Source: Roseimaritima ulvae (lineage in GTDB: Bacteria > Planctomycetota > Planctomycetia > Pirellulales > Pirellulaceae). Taken from it: a stretch of DNA of 64,000 bases. Positions 44,375 to 52,960 of the stretch are shown here, one piece after another (the first letter of the stretch is position 1; each line of letters starts with the position of its first letter). The stretch spans positions 5,251,404 through 5,315,403 of the forward strand of contig NZ_CP042914.1 in assembly GCF_008065135.1 (NCBI RefSeq), read 5' to 3'. Under the pieces are notes generated by a model that saw only the letters and a list, made by a program, of their open reading frames with translations, was not told the origin of the DNA and did no database searches. Both the position numbers and the translations under genes were made by a program.

Positions 44375-44677
44375 TTACGCTTGGTGGAGTTTGGACAACG
44401 GTGGGTTGCTTTGCAGGATTTCGCCTGAGTCCGATACCTTCAAATAATAGGACGAGCCAATTTTTACCGCCGCTGAAAATGCGGAGTCTCCTGTCGGTTC
44501 CAACTGCTCCCACATGTTGACCCGGTAGTTGCCGTTATGGTGCCGACAGACTTCAACGCGGTGCAGGCGGGGGGGGCGGCCGGTTTTTTCCAGAATTTGC
44601 GATTTGATCTGCTCGGTGTGGTCGGATTCGGCCACGGAGTTGTCTTGCTGGGGGGCTGTTTGGTCGGCTTTGGCCAT
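44375..44677 (-). CDS. Small conserved-looking cytoplasmic protein
   Basis: A 100-residue protein starting MAKADQTAPQQDNSVAESDH. The middle has KTGRPPRLHRVEVCRHHNGN and YRVNMWEQLEPTG, the end SYYLKVSDSGEILQSNPPL. It has no signal peptide or membrane segment. GAGGAAA five bases before the ATG decides the start; the frame continues upstream to 44767 without support. I do not recognise the family. It is the first core gene after the tRNA border. Confidence 0.65.
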   Translation of the reverse strand: MAKADQTAPQQDNSVAESDHTEQIKSQILEKTGRPPRLHRVEVCRHHNGNYRVNMWEQLEPTGDSAFSAAVKIGSSYYLKVSDSGEILQSNPPLSKLHQA

Positions 44678-44844
44678 GATTTCCTCGAGCATTAGGTTAC
44701 GATGCAATGCCGAACTGTACCCTAAAGCTGCTCGGTTCGATACGCGTTCCCTTGGGGGTACCCCCATTGCGGCTGGTTACTTGATGGAAAACTCTTTGCT
44801 GGCTTTCAGCCTTCCGTATCGGTTAAAGTTCCACCAGGGGAGAC

Positions 44845-46500
44845 TTAGCCCGCATCCGGCAGCTCGGCCGCGTTCTCGTCTGCGGCATCAGCTTCTGCTT
44901 CGTATTCCTGTTCGGCTTCGAATTCTTCCATCGGTTTGGCGATCAACGCCCAAGAATGCAGCATCCCGAACCGTTCGTTGCGGCTGCCGCTGATGATCAG
45001 TTGCCAGACGCCTTGGATGTTTTGTTCGTTGAAATGCGTCAGGCTGGGCTGGTTCTTTAGTCGCCCTTCGGGCAGGAAGGATCCTTTGAAAGGCGGTTTC
45101 GCTCGGGTGATCGGGTACGTCGCCTGGTCGTCGAAAATGGTACCGTCGAAGTGATCGTCCGTGCCGCCAACATTGGTAAACAATTCGATCCGCTGTCCGT
45201 CGGGGCCGATCAGGTAGGCGTCCAACATGGAAACATGCGAGTGCGTGATCGACAACTGGACATTCAAATCGGCGATACGGAAATTATCTTCAACAACGAT
45301 TTCCGAAATAATCGTTCTCCGTGGCGGCAGCACTTCGGCGTTGTCATTGCGAAACGTGCCACCGGCGACGGCGTTGGACATCATCGCTTCGGCGGCCGTT
45401 AACAAGCCGTCGCCGTTGCGGTCCAACATCGCAAACTCGGCGACCTTCTCTTCGGTCCAAACGGTGGCGAACTCGGACATCGCGATCTGTTTGTCTTGAT
45501 TCGTATCTTGTTCAAAGAACCAATCGGGCAAGCCTTCCGCGGCGTCTCCGGCGGCCTCTTGCATTTCGGTTAAAAAATCGTGAAGTTCATCGCGAGACAG
45601 TTCGCCGTCGCGGTCGGTGTCGATGCGGGCCACCGGAACGCCGATGTCCCGTGTTTCGTCGGCTTCTAACCGTCCGTTGCGGTTGGAATCAAAGCGTCCC
45701 AGCACCATCGCGGTCAACACATACCGATTGCTGCGGTCACGCCACCAGCGACGATCGTCCCGCCCGTCGGCTCTGTTTTCCGAAGGCCGCACTTCACTGC
45801 CGGTGCGTCGTCGCTTTTGAATCAGTTCGTCGGCGGCGTCGTCGAGCAACCGTCGGCGGGCGTAGCGTTGGCCTAGTTCCATGCGGCTCAGGCGGTTGTC
45901 GCCGTCGTAATCTTCGGTAAAGGGATCACGATGCGTCCATTTGGCTCGCCGCGCTTCAGCTCGGTCGATAAAGCCGTCGCGGTTACGATCGTATCGCCGC
46001 AGCGTTTGTTCTGCTTCGTCCAGATCGTCCTGAATGTAAGGGTATTTGACTTCCGGCAATCCAAATTCCGGCACCAGCGGCCGATCCGGATCCGGCCCAA
46101 ACGACTTCACGCTGGATTCCAGTTCGGGCACCACGCGACGGCCCGAGACGCCGTTGTTGAGGGCGTGGTACAACCGGGCAGCTTCCTGCCACTCTTCGAC
46201 CTCGTTGGGACGATTCAGCGAAAGTTTTTTCGCGCGGCCGATGCGTTCCAGGTAAGGCCGTGACAGCGGAGTGATTTCTTCGGGTTCAATGGTCCCGTTG
46301 TCATTGCGATCGAGACGCTCTAGCGATTCCCGCAGTCCGGACTGAGCGACCGCCGGGGAAGCCGGTAGCAGCCCGAACAGATGCAGGCCGAACAGAAGCA
46401 GACCCACCAGGGGAAATCCCCTGACAGCGATCCGATCGCGATCGACTGAGGAATTCCAAGCAGGCAGGATGGAGCGGCAAAATGGTAAGCAACGGGGCAT
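44845..46500 (-). CDS. Exported EF-hand protein with C-terminal P domain
   Basis: A 551-residue exported protein (hydrophobic GFPLVGLLLFGLHLFGLLPASPAVAQ near 30-55). It has about seven EF-hand calcium loops: DRNDNGTIEPEE, DRNRDGFIDRAE, DYDGDNRLSRME, DSNRNGRLEADE, DTDRDGELSRDE, DTNQDKQIAMSE and DRNGDGLLTAAE. A domain resembling the proprotein-convertase P (homo-B) domain follows near 400-525 (LNVQLSITHSHVSMLDAYLI, GVWQLIISGSRNERFGML, HSWALIA). No protease domain is present. An acidic tail ends the protein. It lies ten bases after the secretin-N-domain gene, likely in one operon. It probably binds calcium and a surface partner. Confidence 0.82.
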   Translation of the reverse strand: MPRCLPFCRSILPAWNSSVDRDRIAVRGFPLVGLLLFGLHLFGLLPASPAVAQSGLRESLERLDRNDNGTIEPEEITPLSRPYLERIGRAKKLSLNRPNEVEEWQEAARLYHALNNGVSGRRVVPELESSVKSFGPDPDRPLVPEFGLPEVKYPYIQDDLDEAEQTLRRYDRNRDGFIDRAEARRAKWTHRDPFTEDYDGDNRLSRMELGQRYARRRLLDDAADELIQKRRRTGSEVRPSENRADGRDDRRWWRDRSNRYVLTAMVLGRFDSNRNGRLEADETRDIGVPVARIDTDRDGELSRDELHDFLTEMQEAAGDAAEGLPDWFFEQDTNQDKQIAMSEFATVWTEEKVAEFAMLDRNGDGLLTAAEAMMSNAVAGGTFRNDNAEVLPPRRTIISEIVVEDNFRIADLNVQLSITHSHVSMLDAYLIGPDGQRIELFTNVGGTDDHFDGTIFDDQATYPITRAKPPFKGSFLPEGRLKNQPSLTHFNEQNIQGVWQLIISGSRNERFGMLHSWALIAKPMEEFEAEQEYEAEADAADENAAELPDAG

Positions 46501-46509
46501 GACGGAATC

Positions 46510-49149
46510 CTATCGGTTGCCGGTGCTGCGTGAACGTGTCGAACCGCGAGTCGAAGACGTCCGCGAAGAACTGCGCGAGGAACTCGAACGAGACGTCGGC
46601 GTTTCGCCCAGCAAGACCTGTTGCACCGCTTCGAAGGCGGCGCTGTTCATCGCCGAAACCACTTCCACCGATTGCTCGCCGCGAGCGTCCAGTCGCTGCA
46701 CCAACGCGTCGACTTCTTCGAACAATTGTTGGGGGGCGGTCACGATCAGCGAGTTGCTCGGTTCGTGAACCGCGACGCTGAGTTTGGGTTCTTGGTTGTT
46801 GGAGGTTTTGCCCAGCAGTTTGAGTCCATCCTGAGCGGACTTGCCCTGCCCCTTGCTCTGAGCGAGCGCGGCGGCCACCGCGGCGGCGGCTTTGGGATCT
46901 CCGTTCTTGCTTAGTTTCGACAGATCGTCTTCGCCGGCGATACGGCCTGGGTAGGCTTCGCGGATGGCTTCGGCGACGTCGTCGGCTCGGGTGTTTAGCA
47001 GTTCGATGACGTGCGTCGTGCCGTAGGTTTCAATCGACGTGATGCTGCTGTCCTTGTCGATGATCTGCAGGTAGCCTTCGATTTGTTCGATATCGGCGGT
47101 GGTGCCTTGTGCGATCAAGCGGTTGAGTCGCGAGTCGGCAACGATCGTAATCGCTCCGGACATCATCGTGGTGGTGCCTTCGTTGGACGTCACCATGCTG
47201 CTGAGGAAACCGCCCGAGCCGCTCAGGCCGTTGACCAGCGAGCCACCCGGATTCGACTTCACCGCTTCGCTGCCGTCGAGCAATTCGCCCAGCATCCGCA
47301 GGGCATCATCGGGTTTGGTGTGTTTGAGATAAAACACCACCGGCGGCGAGGGCAAAGCATCGACCGGGCCGGCGATCGCTCGCAGGTGTTCTTCGAAACG
47401 ATCCAACGCCTCGGCATCGTCGGATTGCAGCAGCAGTCCGCGGGGCGTCAGCTGGCAGCGGATCGGGGGTGCTTGGGGGCTGGCGTTTTCGGTCAGCCAG
47501 CGCGGCGGCGCGGTGGATCCCGGAAAAGCATCGGTGGATTCTGGCGGAGTGATATCCGAGGCCGATTGCGGTTCGCCGTTGACCACCCGTTCGGTTACTT
47601 GGGAACCCGCGTCGGCGATCGAGGGATACAACACAATCGGATGCGCCGCCCGCCAGAACTTGGCGGCCGTTTCCAGCAGTTGCACCGTCTGCGGGCCCTG
47701 CATCGGCAGGATCCGCATGTCCTGTTTGCCATCGACCGCGCCGTTTAATTCCAACCCGGCGATGATGGTTTTGATTTGTTCGATTTGATGCTGTTTGGCG
47801 CGTACGAACAGCCGCATATTGTCCGGGTCCGCATCGATCTTGGGCGCCACGTCGTCACCCGGTTCGGGGTCTTCCAACGGGTCGGGCAGGTCCAGCATTT
47901 GTTCCAGCAGGCGGATGGCAAAATACGGGTCGATGGTTTTCAGTGGAATGACTTCGAAGGCGGCATCGGCAGCCCGCAACTGGTCGACCGTTTGAGCGAT
48001 CTCTTCGTGCACCTCTGGGGAAGCCAGGGCGACGACGGTGCCGGCGGCGGGGTCCATCGACAGCCGCACCTGCTTCTCGGCCAGCAGCGTCTGCAAGACG
48101 TTGTAGACGGTTTCCAGATTGCCGCCTTCGACGGTGTGGGAACGCAGCAGTCGGCCGGCCTCGTCGGCGCTCTGCGAGGCTTGCGGTTGGTCGATGGCCG
48201 TGATCAAGCCTTCGATCAGCTTGACTTTGTCCTCGATCCCGGTGACGTAGATGTGTTCGCCCTGCAGGTCGGACGACAAGCTGACGTCGATGCCGATCAT
48301 TTCGCCGGTCGCCAGCCCCAAATGCGGCCGCGCCACCAGCAAAACGTCTTCAGCGTGCACGTGTTGCAGGGCAAAGCTTTTGACCACGGTGCCGTTGTCC
48401 ATCTGCGACGGTCGGAACGCATCCAAGATGGCTTTCACGCTGCGTAGTTTTGCCACCGTGTCGGTGATCAGCAATTGATTTGTGCGAGACAAAATCGACG
48501 GCGTGGTCATCAGGCTCAGTGCAGATAGTTCCGCAACGGCTTCTTCGGCTTCGATGTCGCCGAGCGGAAAGATGCATTTGACCACATCGTGCGGTTCGGC
48601 TTGATCCAGGTTGTCCGCCGTGACCAGTTTGGCAAGCACTTCCAGTTGCTGGACACTGCGTTGATCGCCCAGGTCAATCACGGACAGCAATTTGCCGCTG
48701 CGGACAAGCGTATAGTTCTCGGCCAGCAGGAACAGGTTGATGCGGTCGATGGCCTGTTCGTAGGTGAAGGCATCGGGATCGGCGTAAGTGAAACTGCCCG
48801 GTGGCAAGGAGCCCACGTGCAGTGCCATCCCGGCTTCGTCGGCAATCCACTGCACGACGTCGCGCCAGGGAGCGCCGTTAAAGGAAAACCGCACCAGACC
48901 CGGTTCCTGGTCTGCCGTCGGTTCCACTTCGGCAGCCGGTGGGGAGCTTTGCGGCTGGTCGGCCTCCGCGGCAGGCCGCGTGGCCTGTTCCGCAGCGGGA
49001 GCGGTGGTCGCGGGTGCTTGAGCGGTAGGTGCAGGTGCCTGAGCGGTAGCGAGCGAGGTAAGACCCAGCGACAGGGCTAGGCATACCGCAGACCGAACCG
49101 AGGCGGTGCGCCGTCGGCGGAGAGGAAATAAGTGCATGGAGAGGACCAT
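46510..49149 (-). CDS. Secretin N-domain repeat protein without visible barrel
   Basis: An 879-residue exported protein with a signal peptide (ASVRSAVCLALSLGLTSLATAQ), a proline/alanine-rich linker, a STN/N0-like domain (VRFSFNGAPWRDVVQWIADE), and then several copies of the NolW-like secretin N-domain, for example ALQHVHAEDVLLVARPHLG, KTIDPYFAIRLLEQMLDLP, FYLKHTKPDDALRMLGELLD and HVIELLNTRADDVAEAIREA. The C-terminus, where GspD-type secretins carry the beta-barrel, is instead a Ser/Arg-rich tail (SRSSSSRSSSRTSSTRG). So it is probably a periplasmic ring or scaffold, not a full outer-membrane pore. Start could be ATG 49149 or 49137. Confidence 0.78.
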   Translation of the reverse strand: MVLSMHLFPLRRRRTASVRSAVCLALSLGLTSLATAQAPAPTAQAPATTAPAAEQATRPAAEADQPQSSPPAAEVEPTADQEPGLVRFSFNGAPWRDVVQWIADEAGMALHVGSLPPGSFTYADPDAFTYEQAIDRINLFLLAENYTLVRSGKLLSVIDLGDQRSVQQLEVLAKLVTADNLDQAEPHDVVKCIFPLGDIEAEEAVAELSALSLMTTPSILSRTNQLLITDTVAKLRSVKAILDAFRPSQMDNGTVVKSFALQHVHAEDVLLVARPHLGLATGEMIGIDVSLSSDLQGEHIYVTGIEDKVKLIEGLITAIDQPQASQSADEAGRLLRSHTVEGGNLETVYNVLQTLLAEKQVRLSMDPAAGTVVALASPEVHEEIAQTVDQLRAADAAFEVIPLKTIDPYFAIRLLEQMLDLPDPLEDPEPGDDVAPKIDADPDNMRLFVRAKQHQIEQIKTIIAGLELNGAVDGKQDMRILPMQGPQTVQLLETAAKFWRAAHPIVLYPSIADAGSQVTERVVNGEPQSASDITPPESTDAFPGSTAPPRWLTENASPQAPPIRCQLTPRGLLLQSDDAEALDRFEEHLRAIAGPVDALPSPPVVFYLKHTKPDDALRMLGELLDGSEAVKSNPGGSLVNGLSGSGGFLSSMVTSNEGTTTMMSGAITIVADSRLNRLIAQGTTADIEQIEGYLQIIDKDSSITSIETYGTTHVIELLNTRADDVAEAIREAYPGRIAGEDDLSKLSKNGDPKAAAAVAAALAQSKGQGKSAQDGLKLLGKTSNNQEPKLSVAVHEPSNSLIVTAPQQLFEEVDALVQRLDARGEQSVEVVSAMNSAAFEAVQQVLLGETPTSRSSSSRSSSRTSSTRGSTRSRSTGNR

Positions 49150-49339
49150 CCCAAAGGAATGGAGGTTTGTGGCAGGGTGAAACCGAGACCAACACGGCGT
49201 GGAGGAGGGAGATCCGACGCCGCCTACGTCTCTAAGGTGGGGACTTTCAGCATATTGAATGATGCGAGAAAGTCAATGTTTCATCCCTTGTTGCCCCAGG
49301 TGGGGGCGGTCCGTCGCCGAACCACGCCCACCAATGAAC

Positions 49340-49363
49340 GTAGCCGAAGTCGCCAGACCTTGG
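49340..49363 (+). repeat. GCCA-loop hairpin (family 1)
   Basis: GTAG, arms CCGAAGTC / GACCTTGG around GCCA. One base of the 3' arm is not compensated. It lies in the gap upstream of the secretin-N-domain gene and is antisense to both neighbours. Confidence 0.75.
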
Positions 49364-49385
49364 AGGGGCGTCTGACTAAATCGTA

Positions 49386-49534
49386 ATTCACCCTCCCCCT
49401 GGGAGGGTCGCGAGGGACGAGCGGGGAGGGGTCGTTGGATTTGCAGGTCGTTAGCGGCCTTGTTTGCGGCCGAAAAACACTCCCCTCGCTGACGTTCGAC
49501 CCTCCCGGGGGGGAGGGTGAAGTGAGGCCGTATG
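49386..49534 (+). repeat. MITE-like composite repeat, variant copy
   Basis: TTCACCCTCCCCCTGGGAGG at the left and an inverted GGGAGGGTGAAGTGA at the right, with CGAACGTCAGCGAGGGGAG in inverse within. Hairpin stems are ACCCTCCC/GGGAGGGT, a compensated variant of ACTCTCCC/GGGAGAGT in other copies. Confidence 0.65.
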
Positions 49535-49586
49535 GCAATTCAATGCCACGAAGTCAGATGTCTCTTGGAGGGCCGGTGTGATTCCA

Positions 49587-49642
49587 CCAAATTCTGGCGA
49601 ATTCGGCTACGGCGGGTCCAATATTCTGGCGAATTTGGTTAC
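49587..49642 (-). repeat. Two GCCA-loop hairpins (family 1)
   Basis: Minus-strand copies 49618-49642 (GTAA leader, arms CCAAATTC / GAATATTGG) and 49587-49610 (GTAG leader, arms CCGAATTC / GAATTTGG). The TAA of the first leader (49639-49641) is the stop codon of the gene ending there. The inner stems ATTC/GAAT are a third compensated variant. Confidence 0.82.
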
Positions 49643-50532
49643 CGGGTGCGTTTGGCCGTCCGCGTGGTGGGGTCGGTGACCAGGGTTTCGGTCAGCCGAG
49701 CGCGATATTCCATCATGCTATCGGCACCGTCGAAACCGACGACCGTTTCGTCCCAGTCCAGCTGTTTGCTGAGCGTGCGGCCGGCGTCGACGTCAAAGCG
49801 GACCGTTCCGTTGCTCAACTGCTGCAAGACTTGGGACTTGATTTTGGGGGTGCTGATGGGGGTCAGCGGTTCGCTGCGGACGGAGATCGTGGCCACTCCG
49901 GCGGACAGTTTTTCCAAGGTGTACAGTTCTCGGACCTTGATCATTTTGACTTCGCCATCCTGGGTGCGGACGCGGATTTGGCGAGGCACCGACCATCGTC
50001 CGCCAATTTTGACCGGCGTTTCGGGCAGCGGGATGGTGATGCCGCCCATGCCCAGGTCGGTCTTGGTGCCCTTGTCGTCCAGGCGTTCGCGTTCCTGTCC
50101 CTGGTCGTTGATGCGGATCGTGGCGATGACTTTGCCCAGTTGGTCGGAGACCGCGCGGAAAGCTCGGGGAGCTTCTTCGCCGCTTTCGCTGTTCCAGAGG
50201 ATTTCTTCGGAGTCCCCGTTCTGCTGGCTCATCTCGACCGCTTCGATGAAGTGTTCGAAGGTCATTTCGCCTTCGTCGTTCACATCGGTGACTCGCCACA
50301 CCTTGGTGCTGACCGTACGGACGCTCGACGCCACGTCGGTGCTGTCCAGACGAGTTTTCGTGTTGGCCAGATGCTCGACCTGAAACCGAATCTCCTCACC
50401 CGGCGTCAGCTTGTATCGCATCAGACACTGCTCGCTGTCCGCAGCCAGCAAAGCCGACAGCGGAAACATGAAAAACAAGCCCACCAACACGGCGGTGCGG
50501 AGAGAGCTGAGAGGGGATTGAGGGCGAAACAT
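49639..50532 (-). CDS. Exported protein of unknown function
   Basis: A 297-residue protein with a signal peptide (SLRTAVLVGLFFMFPLSALLAAD). The mature part is beta-rich: LMRYKLTPGEEIRFQVEHL, TKVWRVTDVNDEGEMTFEHF, then GGRWSVPRQIRVRTQDG and VATISVRSEPLTPI. The pattern suggests one of the planctomycete lipid-carrier-like or DUF6263-like families, but I cannot name it with certainty. Its stop codon is inside a family-1 hairpin repeat. It is probably transcribed separately from the secretin gene, 490 bp away. Confidence 0.6.
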   Translation of the reverse strand: MFRPQSPLSSLRTAVLVGLFFMFPLSALLAADSEQCLMRYKLTPGEEIRFQVEHLANTKTRLDSTDVASSVRTVSTKVWRVTDVNDEGEMTFEHFIEAVEMSQQNGDSEEILWNSESGEEAPRAFRAVSDQLGKVIATIRINDQGQERERLDDKGTKTDLGMGGITIPLPETPVKIGGRWSVPRQIRVRTQDGEVKMIKVRELYTLEKLSAGVATISVRSEPLTPISTPKIKSQVLQQLSNGTVRFDVDAGRTLSKQLDWDETVVGFDGADSMMEYRARLTETLVTDPTTRTAKRTR

Positions 50533-51314
50533 CGGGTGCCTCCATGCACTTGCATTGGTTCGAAACGAGAACGGGAGAGGGGAGCATCGTCGAAAAGCCC
50601 GAAACGATCAAGAGAAATTCAGCGGGGGAGTTTTGGGGAAAGGAATGGGGCGGGACGGATGAGGGAGTTCGCTGGTGGAACCGGCCCGGGTATGGGGGTG
50701 TAAAGCAGTAGGTTGGTTCTCAGAGATGCTGATCGATTATGCGAGTTTGTTGGGAGGCGACGTTTGCGGTCAGCAGTGCGAGCGCGGCCAACCCCTTACA
50801 ACCTAAGGGCCAAAGTCGCCCGCAGATGGAACGCTCGCGGCCAAGAATTCGCGGGCTTGATGTGCCAGAATGAAGCGTGGAAACGAATCCATCGACACTT
50901 TAGGAGCCTGCTGACTTAATAACATTGAATCGCCATACGGCCTGACTTCACGCTTCCTCTGGGACGTGAAGTTAATTAGTGAAGTAATTCTTGCTCCCCT
51001 CTCCCCCAAGCAAGCCTTTGCAACGAAGTCGATTGACCTAGCAAACGAACGGTAGCGTTGAGATGAAACCTGTTATTGGCAAGCTTGTTTTGAGGGAGAG
51101 GGGAGCTAGATTTTCGTCAGTAAAACTTTTCACGTCCCCCGGGAGGGTCGAGTCTTAGCGAGGGGAGTTTTTTTTGAAGCGGCGCGGTCGCCCTCTCCTC
51201 GCTGACGCTCGACTCTCCCAGAGGGAGTGTGAAGTGAATCCGTTATTAATACACTTCACGTCCCGGAGGGAGGGTGAAATGCTACGAAGTCGGACGACAC
51301 TTTAGGGCGAGGCC
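50533..51314. other. Long intergenic stretch filled with repeats
   Basis: Two repeats are visible. At 50990-51110 a unit is bounded by GCTCCCCTCTCCC and its inverse GGGAGAGGGGAGC. At 51131-51263 there is a shortened copy of the MITE-like composite. The frame at 49831-50703 is antisense to the preceding gene and is not a gene. No coding sequence is supported. Confidence 0.6.
51131..51263 (-). repeat. MITE-like composite repeat, shortened copy
   Basis: Contains CCCGGGAGGGTCGAGTCTTAGCGAGGGGAG and, inverted, CTCCTCGCTGACGCTCGAC with the ATTAATACACTTCACGTCC end. About 50 bp shorter than the 557-749 copy. Confidence 0.7.
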
Positions 51315-51833
51315 TTGATCCACCGTATCGCGTTATTTGCACTGCTGCTGGTGACTTCTTGGACCGTGATGGTGGTCACGCACGAATGCGGGCACCTGAT
51401 CGGTGGGCTACTTGGCGGCGCAACGCTCACCGAAGTCGACCTCGCTCCCTGGCGGCTGCCGTATAGCCTGCACTCTCCGGACCCCCTTCCGCTGGTCACG
51501 CTTTGGGCCGGCCCCATTGTCGGTGTGCTCATCCCTGTGCTGGTCGCTGCGATTTGCCGGCGGTTGTGGGTGTGGTTCATCGCCGATTTTTGCATGCTCG
51601 CAAACGGTGTCTATTTAGCTCTGGCATGGATCTCGGGGGATCGTTTCCTGGACACCCCACGCTTGCTCGCCGCTGGCGCCCCTCCGGTGACGATCGTGAT
51701 CTACTGCGTGCTTACCATGGGGCTCGGATATTGGTGGTTTCGCAGCGACTGTGCGCGATGCCTCTGGTCGGTTCCCGCAGACCCGAAACGCGGCAACGGC
51801 GGTGATTGCGTGCCCAGGGGGGATGTTCGATAA
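51315..51833 (+). CDS. Small M50-like membrane metalloprotease
   Basis: A 172-residue membrane protein with about four hydrophobic segments. The first ends in VVTHECGHLIGGLLGG, where HECGH (residues 23-27) has the HExxH zinc motif in the position used by M50 site-2 proteases. A second motif with Asp (LDG/NxxPxxxxDG) is not clear; NGVYLALAWISGDRFLD near 95 may replace it. The protein is shorter than typical M50 enzymes. The start is TTG at 51315, as no ATG precedes the first segment. The C-terminal 30 residues after the last segment are soluble. Confidence 0.55.
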   Translation: MIHRIALFALLLVTSWTVMVVTHECGHLIGGLLGGATLTEVDLAPWRLPYSLHSPDPLPLVTLWAGPIVGVLIPVLVAAICRRLWVWFIADFCMLANGVYLALAWISGDRFLDTPRLLAAGAPPVTIVIYCVLTMGLGYWWFRSDCARCLWSVPADPKRGNGGDCVPRGDVR

Positions 51834-51936
51834 TACCGGGGGGCTGGTCGCCATGACTTACACGGCGACTGCCGAGCAGGGCGTCTGGCTTCTCAAACAC
51901 CGCGTCTGGAATTTTTACAAACCGTAGGGTGCCGAT

Positions 51937-52917
51937 GTGAACGAGCTTGCCGATGCCGCAGCACGACCGGACCCTGCAAACCCTTCGTACGTCGGCCGCC
52001 ACAAGGGGCTGATCGCACTGATCGGCGTCTGTGGCGTCGGCTTCTTCATCGCCGATATGGCGACGCCCACCTGCTTCGATTCCCCCTTTCCGGCGATGAT
52101 GGCGTTGGGAATCGTGACGGCTCAGTTGACCGTGATCTGCGTATGGGGCACCTTGGTTCGCGGCACCTTCTGGATTCGACTTCCCTGGACCTTGCTGTTG
52201 TTGGTTGTGTCCTGGTGCGGCTTCGCTTGGGGCATTCGGCTTGACCACGCTGGCCCGACCAGCAGCGCTCATACGATGCTTTCCGCCGCCATGCTTTGGA
52301 CGTTTGGATTCGTCACCAGCTTCGTGCCGCTGAAGATCGCCGCGTTGTGCTTTCGTTGGCAGATCGTCCATGATTCGCAAGACGGTCCGGCGAAAAGCCG
52401 CAACCCACGCTACGCAATTCGTGACATCATGATCGGCACCATGTTGTTGGCATTGAGTATGGGCATCGGCCGCGCGATGCTGCCCAGCGAATACGTCAGT
52501 TGGACACGTGCTCTGGAAAACAGCGGACTCAGCGAGCCGACGCCCTTATTTGCGATCACGTTATACGGCGTGATCAGCCTGCTGGTGAAGTTGCCCTGTA
52601 TCTGGATTTCCTTGGGAGTGAAAGCCGAGAAGATCGCCTCCAGAGTTGGGCTCTGGTTTGTGTATTGTCTGCTGTTGGCGGTCGCCGAAATCGTACTGTT
52701 GATCGCGGTGTTGGGAAATCCCGGAAGCGACGCCTTCGAGCTGTTCGCCGGGATTATCCTCAGCCATCAAGTAATGGGCGCGATCATGTTGGGCGTCTGT
52801 TTCACGCTCCGCGGTCTGGGCTACCGACTGGAACGCTCAGTGAACCGGCTGGCGGAAGGAATCTCCGAAGACACCGCCGAAGTGCCGACTGCGGTTGCCA
52901 AGTTCGAATCGGTGTGA
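51937..52917 (+). CDS. Polytopic membrane protein, unknown
   Basis: A 326-residue protein with about eight hydrophobic segments (GLIALIGVCGVGFFIAD, WIRLPWTLLLLVVSWCGFAW, RDIMIGTMLLALSMGIGRAM, GLWFVYCLLLAVAEIVLLIAVL and others). The soluble tail is short. The central YAIRDIMIGTMLLALSMGIGRA resembles a motif seen in many planctomycete membrane proteins of unknown role. The start is GTG at 51937. It ends convergent to the Ycf48-like gene. Confidence 0.6.
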   Translation: MNELADAAARPDPANPSYVGRHKGLIALIGVCGVGFFIADMATPTCFDSPFPAMMALGIVTAQLTVICVWGTLVRGTFWIRLPWTLLLLVVSWCGFAWGIRLDHAGPTSSAHTMLSAAMLWTFGFVTSFVPLKIAALCFRWQIVHDSQDGPAKSRNPRYAIRDIMIGTMLLALSMGIGRAMLPSEYVSWTRALENSGLSEPTPLFAITLYGVISLLVKLPCIWISLGVKAEKIASRVGLWFVYCLLLAVAEIVLLIAVLGNPGSDAFELFAGIILSHQVMGAIMLGVCFTLRGLGYRLERSVNRLAEGISEDTAEVPTAVAKFESV

Positions 52918-52929
52918 CGGCGGGAAGGT

Positions 52930-52953
52930 CCAAAGTCTGGCGACTTCGGCTAC
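52930..52953 (-). repeat. GCCA-loop hairpin (family 1)
   Basis: Arms CCGAAGTC / GACTTTGG, GTAG leader, minus strand. It lies between the two convergent genes, seven bases after the stop codon of the Ycf48-like gene and in its sense orientation. Confidence 0.85.
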
Positions 52954-52960
52954 GGTCGTC

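Noticed and set aside
44751-44767. GGGGGTACCCCC as a second attachment site
   Set aside because: Only nine bases match the tRNA 3' end and the sequence is a simple palindrome; too short to call.
49831-50703. Long plus-strand frame of 290 codons
   Set aside because: It is the antisense shadow of the exported-protein gene 49639-50532, whose signal peptide and coding pattern are clear.
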